Notes: a model not told the origin generated them from the sequence alone. 33,603 bases of DNA from Coprococcus sp. (GCA_016297325.1 JAEDGW010000017.1:1-33603), one strand, 5' to 3'. Positions 7,581 to 16,104 are shown, counted from the stretch's first letter. Numbers and translations: made by a program.

Positions 7581-9560
7581 CCCGCAGGACTTCCGATATC
7601 GTCTGTATCACTTTGTCTATATCCATAGGCTTTGCCAGATGCGCATTCATCCCCGCATTTACTTACAGCGTCCACAGCAGCCTGGCCATCGTTCACAGTA
7701 GTCACTACAGCTCCCTTTTCACGAAGCAGTTCAACCGCGATCTCCCGGTTCAGCTCATTATCCTCCGCCATAAGTATCTTTACACCATCTATGGACGCTG
7801 ACTCATCACCAAACGCCTCCGATCTGACGCTCTCCTCCGTGGCGATCTCAAACGGCAGAGTCACGACAAATTCAGAGCCGGCTCCCTGCTCACTCTTCAC
7901 TTCTATCGTTCCGCCCATCTTGTCTATGAGAGACTTTGCGATGGACATCCCAAGACCGCTTCCCTGGTATACACTTCTTGCATCAACCTTCTCCTGTGCA
8001 AATGGATCAAACAGATGTTCCAGAAATTCCGAACTCATTCCAATTCCAGTATCAGCTATTCTGCAAGTATACCAGATGATACCATTCTCACACTTACCGG
8101 ATTCGATCCTGGTTATTATCGATCCGCCCGTTTTATTGTACTTGATCGCATTTCCAAGTATATTCACAAATATCTGTCTCACATGCAGCGGACTTCCATA
8201 CACATATGGATGTGGAATATTGACTTTACAGTCCTGATGCTCCAGTCTGACCCCTGCATCCTCAGCACGCATCTGGGTAATGGTGAGTATATCGTCTGCC
8301 AGCTTTCTTATATCAAACGCCTCATGTGCCAGCTCTACCTTATCCTCCTCCAGCTTACTCATATTGAGTACATCATTTACCAATGACAGAAGGTGATTCG
8401 CCGCCAGCTTCTCCTTCTTTCTGTTCTCCTCAAGCATCTCAAGATTGTCCGGATTTGCCTCCGATATATCTATAAGACCTATTATTCCATTTAATGGAGT
8501 CCTTATGTCATGCGACATCTTAGAGAGGAATCTGGACTTGGCCGCATTTGCAGCATTTGCCTTCTCAAGAGCCTCTTCCAGCTGGATCCTTCGGCCTTCC
8601 ATGATCCGTTGGCGTCTCTTCTCCTCTATCAATATAACCGTCAAAAACAGTCCAAATTCCAATATAATGGCAATTATCATGCTGTATGTTCCGCGCTTAT
8701 TATTGTTGGCCGCAGCCATACATACCGATCCAGGTGCAATGACCAGAAGTTCCAGATCACTGTAAGGAATACCAGCATATGACAAATACATAGTCTCACT
8801 GCCATCACTCAATCTGAAAGCAGCATGTCCACTGTCTCCCGAACGAAAGTCCACAGATACGCTATCCCAATCATATCCTTTTTCCATATCCGGAGCCTTC
8901 ATAGCACCAACATTTCCAAGATCGTCATTCCACTCATCTATGAGAACATCCCCTGTTCCACGTTCAAACAAAAACTATTCTGGAATCCCACTGTGATGAG
9001 TTACCTGTAAACATGCCGGCAAACTTTTCAAGATCTATCACCGACGATAGTATTCCTACACATTCTCCATCTATATACATACTCTTCGACAGCATTATTA
9101 TCTGTGTACTGTCATCCATGATAGCAGTTCTTCTCTCAGATACAGTCATCTCATCAGATACCCTGTCGTCAAATGAATATTTGTCTCCCAGTTCTATTGA
9201 AGAGCCGTCTTCCTGGATAACATTTCCATCAGGAAAACATATCTCCCAATGTGAATACGGTACACCCCTGCTGGACGCTTCCATTATCTTCACTATAAGC
9301 CCTTTATTCTTCTCATATTCCGGCATAAGGTTGACAAGCAGGCTGGATGCCGACTCTATATGGCTCTGTTCGTTGTTGAGCTCATTTGCGATCATCTGTC
9401 CCATCTGCGCCCTGGAATCATCCAATATGCCAAAACACTGTCTGACCGAATTCTTCTGTACATACGACGTGTAACACGCAAGCGTCAGAACTATCGCCAC
9501 AGTGAGCATGAGCGTAATCTCTATGTATATATATTTCCTGTTAAACAATTTTTCCCGCAT
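7576..9560 (-). pseudogene. Decayed hybrid sensor histidine kinase (frameshift plus internal receiver deletion)
   Basis: The remnant encodes a transmembrane segment (about residues 12-32), an extracytoplasmic sensor domain, a second membrane segment, a HisKA domain (FLSKMSHDIRTPLNG), an ATPase domain (GSGLGMSIAKSLI) and a C-terminal receiver. Two lesions break it. At about 8964-8975 a run of five T residues has one base too many: the upstream frame stops at VFV while homology continues in another frame at FERGTGDVLIDEW. At about 7658-7664 the receiver jumps from its DGQAAVDAVS helix to NAGMNAHLAKPMD, which is now out of frame. About 50-60 residues, including the phospho-acceptor Asp, are missing. 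The old frame would have ended at 7576. The ribosome binding site (GAAGGGATC) and promoter are still present. A sequencing error could explain the first lesion but not the second. Confidence 0.8.
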
Positions 9561-9579
9561 ATTCTGATCCCTTCAACCT

Positions 9580-9612
9580 ATAAAAATAGGGCTCTGACAG
9601 ACCAGAACCCCT
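9580..9612 (-). terminator. Terminator hairpin in the leader of the broken kinase (possible attenuator)
   Basis: An 8-bp stem (9589-9596 with 9603-9610) is followed on the minus strand by TATTTTTA. It lies between a strong promoter (9678-9705) and the kinase ribosome binding site, so it would stop transcription before the gene. This is the layout of an attenuator. No known riboswitch class was recognised in the roughly 90 nt before it. Confidence 0.5.
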
Positions 9613-9677
9613 TAATGCATCTTATGCTATTCTGTCCATATTAAATTTATCTTATATTTCATATAACACGCTTTTAC

Positions 9678-9705
9678 ATTATAACACAGGCATACCCATT
9701 TTCAA
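9678..9705 (-). promoter_or_regulatory. Sigma-A promoter of the broken hybrid kinase
   Basis: On the minus strand TTGAAA (9700-9705), 16 bp and TATAAT (9678-9683) form a near-consensus promoter. It lies just after the tsf terminator and about 118 bp before the ATG at 9560. The leader contains the hairpin at 9580-9612. Confidence 0.7.
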
Positions 9706-9711
9706 GTATAA

Positions 9712-9758
9712 GTAAAAAGAACCTGAGATATCCATCGGTCGGATATCCCAGGTTCCTT
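9712..9758 (-). terminator. Intrinsic terminator of the rpsB-tsf operon
   Basis: A long stem built from 9719-9734 and 9741-9757, with a loop of about 6 nt, is followed by TTTTTA on the minus strand. It is 35 bp after the tsf stop. Confidence 0.9.
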
Positions 9759-9792
9759 TATATCATATTAACAATCCAGAATGATCTGAATA

Positions 9793-10872
9793 TTATACGT
9801 TCATCTGCTTAGCAACCTCAGCTGCGAAGTCCTCGTTCTTCTTCTCCATTCCCTCGCCAACTTCGAAACGAACAAACTTAGCGATTGAAAGGCTCTTGTT
9901 TACTGACTCAAGATACTTAGCAACTGTCTGCTTGCCATCCTCAGCCTTAACATATACCTGGTCAAGAAGGCTGATCTCCTTAACCTGCTTTGAGATACGT
10001 CCCTCAACAAGACCGTTGAAGATCTTATCTGCGACTATTGTCTCCTTATCAGCGATAGCAAGCTCTGCAAGCTGTGCCTTAGCCTCCTTTGAAAGGAAGT
10101 TGAATAAGAAGTTCATGTTGCTCTTCTTCTCTTCGTAGATAGCTACATCCTCAGCGCTCCATACGCCATCAACAGCCTTTGCAATAAGCTTGTTAAGGAT
10201 TGGCTTTGGAAGTGTGTCAGGTGCGTTTAATGCGCTGTCTACTGTGATCTCCTTAAGCTTAGCCATAGCGTCTGCTGAGATGTCAGCTCTGCTGATGTAC
10301 TGTGGATTCATAGCTGCGATCTGCATAGCTACGTTCTTGAGTGCTTCCTTAGCAGCGTCATCGTTTGCGCCAACGCCAGCAACGAGAACACCGATTCTAC
10401 CATTGCCATGTAAGTAATCAACTACTACATCGCCTGTAACCTTCTCAAATCTACGGAATGATAACTTCTCTCCGATTGTTGCAGTCTTGTCAACAAGCTC
10501 TTCCTTAAGACCATTCTCTCCAAGAAGTGCCTCAACATCCTCGCCATCCTTGCCACCAACAAGTGATGAAGCAAGTGCCTGATCAGCTATCTGCTGAACA
10601 AATGTCTGGAATACCTCGTTCTTAGCAACGAAATCTGTCTCTGAGTTAACCTCAACAACAACACCTGTTGTATCGTTTACTGCTGCACGGCAGATACCCT
10701 CTGCTGCGATTCTGCTTGCCTTCTTCTCAGCCTTAACTGCACCACTCTTACGAAGTACATCTACTGCTGCTTCCATATTACCATCAGTCTCTGCAAGTGC
10801 CTTCTTGCAATCCATCATACCGGCACCTGTGAGCTCTCTTAACTCTTTAACCTGAGCTGCTGTGATTGCCAT
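9793..10872 (-). CDS. tsf: Translation elongation factor Ts
   Basis: EF-Ts is the guanine-nucleotide exchange factor that regenerates EF-Tu-GTP. The protein is 359 aa, longer than the E. coli form (283 aa). The N-terminal UBA-like domain (residues 1-45: ITAAQVKELRELTGAGMMDCKKAL) and the signature TDFVAKN (79-85) that contacts EF-Tu are intact. Core and dimerisation regions follow. The extra length lies in the second half, around the VWSAEDVAIYEEKKSNMNF stretch. The start at 10872 has a GGAGGT site. It follows rpsB by 185 bp in the universal rpsB-tsf order. pyrH and frr, which usually come next in Firmicutes, are not here; a terminator follows directly. Confidence 0.97.
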   Translation of the reverse strand: MAITAAQVKELRELTGAGMMDCKKALAETDGNMEAAVDVLRKSGAVKAEKKASRIAAEGICRAAVNDTTGVVVEVNSETDFVAKNEVFQTFVQQIADQALASSLVGGKDGEDVEALLGENGLKEELVDKTATIGEKLSFRRFEKVTGDVVVDYLHGNGRIGVLVAGVGANDDAAKEALKNVAMQIAAMNPQYISRADISADAMAKLKEITVDSALNAPDTLPKPILNKLIAKAVDGVWSAEDVAIYEEKKSNMNFLFNFLSKEAKAQLAELAIADKETIVADKIFNGLVEGRISKQVKEISLLDQVYVKAEDGKQTVAKYLESVNKSLSIAKFVRFEVGEGMEKKNEDFAAEVAKQMNV

Positions 10873-10968
10873 CTTATTTTACCTCCAAATTTGAAAATTG
10901 ACACATCATAATAATGATCATGTCGTTTTATTTAAGCTTTTCAGCCTGTATATGTCTCTTTAAAAGTC

Positions 10969-11000
10969 ACGGGATAATACTTTTTATTATATTACCCCGT
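10969..11000 (-). other. Stem-loop in the rpsB-tsf spacer
   Basis: An 11-bp inverted repeat (10969-10979 with 10990-11000, one G-U pair) encloses a 10-nt AT-rich loop. The tail after it on the minus strand is only weakly T-rich (GACTTTTAAAG). It could be a partial terminator or processing site that sets the rpsB to tsf ratio. Confidence 0.45.
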
Positions 11001-11057
11001 TACCTTTTATAATCATTTATTACTTATAATCAATGATGATCAAATATCAACTACAGA

Positions 11058-11792
11058 TTACTCCTCTGTAGCCTCCTCAGCCTCTGCCTCATCTGCTGAA
11101 TCAGCGTCAACGCCCTGCTTAGCCTCGATAACAGCGTCTGCCATCTTTGAAACGATAAGCTTTACAGCTCTGATAGCATCGTCGTTACCAGGAATTACAT
11201 AATCAAGCTCCTCTGGATCACAGTTTGTATCAGCGATACCAACAAGCTTAATTCCAAGTGACTGAGCCTCCTGGATACAGATTCTCTCCTTCTTAGGATC
11301 AACAACGAAGATCATGTCTGGGATTCTCTTCATGTTCTTGATACCGCCAAGGTTCTTCTCAAGTTTCTCCATCTCCTTCTTGATCTGGATAACTTCCTTC
11401 TTAGGGAGAACGTCAAATGTTCCGTCCTGCTCCATCTCCTCGTACTTCTTAAGAGTAGCGATTCTTGTCTGGATTGTCTTGAAGTTTGTAAGCATTCCTC
11501 CAAGCCATCTCTCATTTACATAGTACATACCGCAACGCTCTGCCTCGCTCTTGATTGAGTCCTGAGCCTGCTTCTTTGTACCAACGAAAAGGATTGTTCC
11601 GCCGTTTGCAACACAATCTCCGATTGCATTGTAAGCATCGTCAACCATTCCTACTGACTTCTGAAGATCGATGATGTAGATACCATTACGCTCTGTGTAG
11701 ATGTATGGCTTCATCTTAGGGTTCCATCTTCTTGTCTGGTGTCCGAAATGTACACCTGCCTCTAATAACTGCTTCATTGAAATAACGCTCAT
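11058..11792 (-). CDS. rpsB: 30S ribosomal protein S2
   Basis: S2 is a small-subunit ribosomal protein needed for S1 and mRNA engagement. The protein is about 244 aa and starts MSVISMKQLLEAGVHFGHQ, the usual S2 opening. The S2 signatures GTKKQAQDSI, RWLGGMLTNFKTI and PDMIFVVDPKKE are present, and the C terminus is an acidic Glu/Ala tail. The ATG at 11792 is chosen because GGAGGT precedes it by a few bases; the in-frame ATG at 11807 overlaps that ribosome binding site. It is the first gene of the rpsB-tsf operon, with its own promoter and a leader of roughly 85 nt that may serve autogenous control. Confidence 0.97.
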   Translation of the reverse strand: MSVISMKQLLEAGVHFGHQTRRWNPKMKPYIYTERNGIYIIDLQKSVGMVDDAYNAIGDCVANGGTILFVGTKKQAQDSIKSEAERCGMYYVNERWLGGMLTNFKTIQTRIATLKKYEEMEQDGTFDVLPKKEVIQIKKEMEKLEKNLGGIKNMKRIPDMIFVVDPKKERICIQEAQSLGIKLVGIADTNCDPEELDYVIPGNDDAIRAVKLIVSKMADAVIEAKQGVDADSADEAEAEEATEE

Positions 11793-11880
11793 TTTTTCTA
11801 CCTCCATGGTTAAAATCTTCTGCCGGTATCAACTCTTTGGACCACCCGAGCTCAGGCACCACGCCAACTATCAACCAGCA

Positions 11881-11909
11881 TGTATATTTGTTTACGTGCA
11901 CTCACGCAA
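11881..11909 (-). promoter_or_regulatory. Promoter of rpsB-tsf
   Basis: On the minus strand TTGCGT (11904-11909) is spaced 17 bp from TATACA (11881-11886). The predicted transcript has a GC-rich leader of about 85 nt that can fold (for example around CCTGAGCTCGGG, about 11840-11851). S2 leaders that bind S2 are known in other bacteria; whether this one does is inference. Confidence 0.5.
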
Positions 11910-11924
11910 TCGACATTGTAACAC

Positions 11925-11954
11925 AAAAAAAAAGTGCATTCAAGCACTTTTTTT
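11925..11954 (-). terminator. Terminator between the envelope-gene cluster and rpsB
   Basis: The stem AAAAAAAGTGC/GCACTTTTTTT (11927-11937 and 11944-11954) has a 6-nt loop and T-tracts on both strands. It ends the small membrane-protein gene and isolates the rpsB promoter. Confidence 0.9.
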
Positions 11955-11984
11955 CTGTATTTATACTTATTTTTTTGTTTCTTT

Positions 11985-12722
11985 TTATGCATTTCTCATC
12001 TTCACGCTCTTGACGATGTAAGAAACGCTGGCAATCGCAAATAGCAGGTAGCCAATTCCAAGTTCGCCCCAGAATAAAGATTCTTTTCCCGCATCCTTCA
12101 GGATCGCAAACATACTTTTATAACAGTCAGAGAATGATACATCGCCAAATAAATATTTGTATTCCTTAAACTCCTCATATAACTGCATGCTTATACATAT
12201 TCTCTCACTTATATAGATCATTCCGATACAGATCACAACACTTATGATTATGCCCTTAAGATCAAGACTTCCGCCAAGTTTCTCGTAACCAAACATAGCA
12301 CATACTATCATGATCGCTCCTGCAATTCCTGCAATATAGCCAAGCTTGTATATGCCGACCCACAGTGCAACTCCCACAAGAGATCCAAGCAGAGCTCCTA
12401 TGATTCCAGTCACCACATTTGAGCCAACCTTTACTTTTGGCGCACCGCTCATCATCTGTCCGTAATTCATTCTGGCGTCAACATCTGCAGCCATATCATA
12501 AGGCTGGCCGCCATAATTATTCATCGTGTCAGCGGTGTTCATTGAATATGTTCCCTGGCTGGATGTGTTCAGGGAATAAGGGCTCTGATAAGCCGGGTCA
12601 TCCGATCCGGATGCATACATACTATCCTGCTGCATCTGGCCATTTAAGTTATATCCATAATTTGGATCATAACCGCTGTACTACTTCCCCTCATCAAAGT
12701 TTGTCATCTGATCATCTTTCAT
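11985..12722 (-). CDS. Small multi-spanning membrane protein, interrupted by an in-frame amber codon
   Basis: No family was recognised. The body has a hydrophilic N-terminal tail rich in Tyr, Ser, Gln, Met and Asn, then four or five hydrophobic segments (such as VVTGIIGALLGSLVGVALWV and GIIISVVICIGMIYI) and a basic end. The only good ribosome binding site (GGAAAGGGG) precedes the ATG at 12720-12722. That frame reads MKDDQMTNFDEGK, hits TAG at 12681-12683, and then continues with the same Tyr/Gly/Asn-rich composition (YSGYDPNYGYNLNGQ). The gene therefore looks like a 245-codon frame broken at codon 14. Restart at the ATG at 12635 would give 216 aa but has no clear ribosome binding site. It may be a point mutation, a sequencing error or a regulated readthrough. 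It is the last gene before the terminator at 11925-11954. Confidence 0.65.
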
Positions 12723-12822
12723 CTTGTGTTCCCCTTTCCGTTGAACATCAGCCCAACTTAAAACTCCCTATTTGACAACTCCCCTATTGTCTTTCAGTAT
12801 ACAATACCATTTATTTTACTGT

Positions 12823-13770
12823 CTACTGGTGTCCCAGCAGTATCCATACTATACCACCGTTAGTCTCATTTCCTGTAAATGTATACGTTCCTGATACAAG
12901 ACTCTGTGAATATCCTGATCTGAGCAGCCAGTCGTAATACTCATCTGCATCTCTGAGGCCTATCTGCTCAAGAAGCTGGCATATCTCATATGCAGACATA
13001 CCATCAACTACAGTGATCTGTCCGCCGCCGTTGTCATACTTTATGGCACTTGGCTTTTGTGCCTCGGTTGTCGCACCTGAACCACCATTTGTTGTATCAC
13101 CTGATGACTGCTGTGAATTCTTATCCTCTGTGTATCCATTATCCTTTGATGAAGGAACCTTCTGTGTATTGTCGCTCATGCTGCCATCCGATGTACTGCT
13201 GCCGTCTGCCTTGCCGCCATTTGACGTGCTGCCATCTGACTTGCCACTTCCGTCTGATGTACTGCTGCCATCTGCTTTGCCACCAGACGTACTGCTGCTA
13301 TCCGATGAACCGCTTCCATTTGATGTTCCACTGCCATCCGACTTGCTGCTTCCGTCTGACTTACCTCCATTTGACGTGCTGCCATCTGATGTGCCGGCAT
13401 TGCCATCTGCGGTTTCGCCTTTTGAAGCATTGCTTCCATCTGAATATACATCGCCTTTTCCGTTTACATCTGAAGTATCTGCCGATGCCGTCTTATCTGT
13501 GGTTTTGCTGTCGTCTTTTGCCTTCTCAGTTGTAGCTTTATCGTCCTTTGCTTTCTCCGTTGTCTTAGAGTCAGCCGTTGTACCCTTTGTATCTTTATCA
13601 CTGTCAGATGTCTGGCTCTCTGTATCTTTATCCTGCTGGCTCACAACCGCTGTTTTCCCCTGATCTGAATCAGATTTACCTGCATTATCAAAATTGAACG
13701 CAACAGTCATTGTGAGTGCACCGACAACCAGTCCTGTGCCCAGACCTCTGAAAAAACTCTTCTTATACAT
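12823..13770 (-). CDS. Membrane-anchored Ser/Gly/Asp-rich protein with a C-terminal MltG-type LysM-like module
   Basis: A short basic N terminus and a hydrophobic segment (about residues 9-26) suggest an N-terminal membrane anchor. Residues about 30-245 are low complexity. They include two TTEKAKDD copies (70-87) and a run of SDGS/TSNGGK-type repeats (about 109-200), a flexible wall-spanning region. The C-terminal 60 residues (VDGMSAYEICQLLEQIGLRDADEYYDW onward to SGTYTF) resemble the LysM-like region of the YceG/MltG endolytic transglycosylases. The catalytic part of MltG is absent, so a peptidoglycan-binding rather than cutting role is likely. It is 20 bp downstream of the SwrB-like gene with GGGAGGT upstream of its start, so the two are probably cotranscribed. 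Confidence 0.75.
   Translation of the reverse strand: MYKKSFFRGLGTGLVVGALTMTVAFNFDNAGKSDSDQGKTAVVSQQDKDTESQTSDSDKDTKGTTADSKTTEKAKDDKATTEKAKDDSKTTDKTASADTSDVNGKGDVYSDGSNASKGETADGNAGTSDGSTSNGGKSDGSSKSDGSGTSNGSGSSDSSSTSGGKADGSSTSDGSGKSDGSTSNGGKADGSSTSDGSMSDNTQKVPSSKDNGYTEDKNSQQSSGDTTNGGSGATTEAQKPSAIKYDNGGGQITVVDGMSAYEICQLLEQIGLRDADEYYDWLLRSGYSQSLVSGTYTFTGNETNGGIVWILLGHQ
13171..13443 (-). repeat. Tandem Ser-Asp-Gly-Ser coding repeats
   Basis: Degenerate short repeats encode SDGS, SNGGKSDGS, SGGKADGSSTSDGS and similar blocks within the anchored protein at 12823-13770. They cover residues about 110-200. Such repeats vary in number easily and make the opposite strand look open over a long distance. 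Confidence 0.7.
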
Positions 13771-13790
13771 AGTCTACCTCCCTGACCGCC

Positions 13791-15005
13791 TTACTGCTTG
13801 CCAGTCTCATTGATCTTGTCTATCATAACCTTTGCCTCGCCAACACCTATTCCAAGTTTGTTTGCGATCTCCATGATGCTGAGTCCCTTTTTATGCATAT
13901 CTGCAACCTGTGACTCAACGTCATTTCCCTCATCCCATATATCTACGACCTTGTTCTGGGATGACTTTTTTCTCTTTTTCTTTCTTGATCTGCCATTGTT
14001 CTTAGGTGCTGCCGGCACTCCTTTTTCTGCTATTGCAGCTGCGGCCTTCTCTGGATTCTCGGCTTCAACCACGGTAAATGCGCTGTCGGTTACTGCCGTA
14101 TCTTCAACGCTCACAACGCTGTCAGCCTTCTCTACCTGCTGCGCATCTGACTGTCCGTTATCAGCTTCGCTGCTTTCTGCTTCACTGTTTACTGCAGCTG
14201 CAGCTCCGTCCTTGGCACTTTCGGATACACCGCTGTTCTCATCGGCAGCTTCACCTTTATCATTCTGAGCACCTTCAACTATATTCTGCTCAGGCTCAGT
14301 GCCCAGCTCTTCCTCAGTGCTATTTTCTGCTGCAACATTCTTGTCTGATACAGCACTCATATCTGCCTCATCATCGCTGCCTGATCTTTCCGCCTCAGTA
14401 GTCTCCTTTGCTGGCTCATCATATGTGACAGGGGCCTTCTCGCTGGTATCCTCAGGATCATAAGCCTCATAAGCTTCTGTAAGACTCTTGTTTATGTAGT
14501 CTATCATCTGCTTCTTGGCCTTCTCTGAAAGCTGTGACTCACATGCCTCGATCTCTGCCTGCATCTTCTTCTTTGCAGCCTCTATGCCCTCTTCATATGC
14601 CTTTACTGCAGCGTCAATTTTCTGCTGTGTCTCAGTCTGCATATTCTGATTTGACTGGAGTGTATCATTTCTGAGCTGCTCCATATCCTTCTTTGTGTTC
14701 TGAACAAGCTCATCAAGCTCCTTCTTTGACTTTGATCTCAGCTCTTCAAGTTCCTTTTTAGATGAACTCTTAACCTCATCAAGTCCCTTCTTCATATCAG
14801 ACTTAACTTCGTCGCCCTTTTTCTTGAGTTCATTCTTCTTCTGCTCCACAAGGCTGTTACAATACTGATCGAGCTGCTTCTCGAGATTCTCCTTACTCTC
14901 TGTGAGAACACTGCCCTCTGTATCTTCCTTCTTGCCATCTGTGAGGAAAAAGCTGATTATAACTATCGCCACACCTACTATCAATGTCACTATTGCCGGT
15001 ATCAT
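13791..15005 (-). CDS. SwrB-like / DUF6115 membrane-anchored coiled-coil protein
   Basis: This 404-aa protein has one N-terminal membrane segment (about 3-22) and a long Lys/Glu-rich coiled coil (about 30-180). A highly acidic low-complexity stretch follows (about 185-335), then a basic patch RSRKKKRKKSS and a C-terminal helix-turn-helix-like segment (about 360-404: KKGLSIMEIANKLGIGVGEAKVMID). This anchor, coil and end-helix plan is that of Bacillus SwrB and of DUF6115 proteins. SwrB promotes flagellar basal-body maturation and lies between the fla/che operon and rpsB. Here the gene sits between codY and rpsB with no flagellar genes. The start at 15005 has AAAGGAGAC. Orthology is inferred from architecture and position. 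Confidence 0.75.
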   Translation of the reverse strand: MIPAIVTLIVGVAIVIISFFLTDGKKEDTEGSVLTESKENLEKQLDQYCNSLVEQKKNELKKKGDEVKSDMKKGLDEVKSSSKKELEELRSKSKKELDELVQNTKKDMEQLRNDTLQSNQNMQTETQQKIDAAVKAYEEGIEAAKKKMQAEIEACESQLSEKAKKQMIDYINKSLTEAYEAYDPEDTSEKAPVTYDEPAKETTEAERSGSDDEADMSAVSDKNVAAENSTEEELGTEPEQNIVEGAQNDKGEAADENSGVSESAKDGAAAAVNSEAESSEADNGQSDAQQVEKADSVVSVEDTAVTDSAFTVVEAENPEKAAAAIAEKGVPAAPKNNGRSRKKKRKKSSQNKVVDIWDEGNDVESQVADMHKKGLSIMEIANKLGIGVGEAKVMIDKINETGKQ

Positions 15006-15033
15006 ATCTCTGTCTCCTTTTCTTTTATTCTTT

Positions 15034-15798
15034 TCAGGCTTCCTTCAGTTCATCAAATACGACATCATTCAGAACCTTTATGTATGTTCCCTTCATGCCT
15101 GATGACCTGGCTTCTATCACACCTGCACTCTCAAACTTCCTGAGTGCGTTGACTATCACTGATCTGGTTATGCCAACCCTGTCTGCCACCTTGCTTGCAA
15201 CAAGTATCCCCTCTTCTCCGTCAAGTTCTGAGAAGATATGCTTGATCGCCTGCAGCTCTGAAAATGACAGCGTGCTTATCGCCGATCTGACTATCTCTAT
15301 CTTGCGGTTCTCCTCTGCGTTCTCCTCGTTGAGCGCTCTCATCATCTCAAGCCCAACAACTGTTGTTCCGTACTCTCCCAGGATAATATCATCTATATCA
15401 TATTCCAGTTCCAGACGGTACAGGAAAAGTGTTCCAAGACGCTCCCCTGCAATATCTATAGGAAGAAGCAGCCCATGATATTTGTCTATATTCGGTCCGT
15501 CAAATCCCAGCGTGGTGAGTTTTACATTCTCCTTTGTCGAAAGCACAAGGAGTAGTCTCTCATTCAACATTGAATCGATAAGACTTCCAACCTTGCCCTC
15601 TATCAGTTCATGTATCTCTGGTATGTCATCCCTGTTCTTAAGTCCCAGGATCTTCCCCTTCTTGCTGATAACCATGGCATTTGATGCCAGGATATCACTG
15701 AGCACATCGCATATATCGTTGAAAACGACCTTATGCGAATTGTTATTGTGCAATAACTTGTTTATTTTTCGGGTTTTATCTAATAATTGTACACTCAT
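15034..15798 (-). CDS. codY: GTP- and branched-chain amino acid-sensing global repressor CodY
   Basis: CodY represses nutrient-acquisition and biosynthesis genes when GTP and isoleucine/leucine/valine are plentiful. From the ATG at 15798 (GGAGGATTG upstream) the protein is about 254 aa, the normal length. It opens MSVQLLDKTRKINKLL, has a GAF-type effector domain (about 1-155) and ends in a winged helix with LVASKVADRVGITRSVIVNA. The longer frame to 15843 has no ribosome binding site. The gene follows topA across a terminator and has its own promoter. It is 28 bp upstream of the SwrB-like gene, which is probably cotranscribed. Confidence 0.97.
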   Translation of the reverse strand: MSVQLLDKTRKINKLLHNNNSHKVVFNDICDVLSDILASNAMVISKKGKILGLKNRDDIPEIHELIEGKVGSLIDSMLNERLLLVLSTKENVKLTTLGFDGPNIDKYHGLLLPIDIAGERLGTLFLYRLELEYDIDDIILGEYGTTVVGLEMMRALNEENAEENRKIEIVRSAISTLSFSELQAIKHIFSELDGEEGILVASKVADRVGITRSVIVNALRKFESAGVIEARSSGMKGTYIKVLNDVVFDELKEA

Positions 15799-15864
15799 AT
15801 CCAATCCTCCGAATTTTAATGTTGTAAAAAGTATCTTTTGCACGAAATTTTATGACTATTTGGG

Positions 15865-15893
15865 ATTTTACCACAATGAAAAAGTTATAACAA
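15865..15893 (-). promoter_or_regulatory. Promoter of codY; contents of the topA-codY spacer
   Basis: On the minus strand TTGTTA (15888-15893), 17 bp and TAAAAT (15865-15870) form a sigma-A promoter, with a leader of about 60 nt. The 353-bp gene-free spacer (15799-16151) otherwise holds the topA terminator. It also has an inverted pair AAGTTGTC/GACAACTT about 100 bp apart (15908-15915 and 16013-16020) and a weak CodY-like box (15996-16010, 11 of 15 positions). Confidence 0.65.
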
Positions 15894-16051
15894 GACTATT
15901 TTATGTAAAGTTGTCTAATTATGTCATATTTAAGAATTCGTTGATTTTCCTTGCTTTTTCGCATACAACATCTTGTGGTTTAAGATATTTGAGACACAAT
16001 TCAGAAACTTATGACAACTTGTCTGCAACTTGAATTATTGCACAATTTGGC

Positions 16052-16104
16052 AAAATAACAGACAAAACCGGTCATATACAACAAATATTGTATACCGGCC
16101 GGTT
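16052..16104 (-). terminator. Intrinsic terminator after topA
   Basis: Inverted repeat with outer arms AACCGG/CCGGTT (16066-16071 and 16099-16104) and inner arms TATACAA/TTGTATA around an AT-rich loop. On the minus strand it is followed by a T-rich tail. It lies about 50 bp after the topA stop. Confidence 0.75.

Noticed and set aside
13013..13663. Long plus-strand open frame opposite the Ser/Gly/Asp-rich protein
   Set aside because: It is a shadow caused by the repetitive coding strand; it has no ribosome binding site and low-complexity Pro/Leu/Ser content only.
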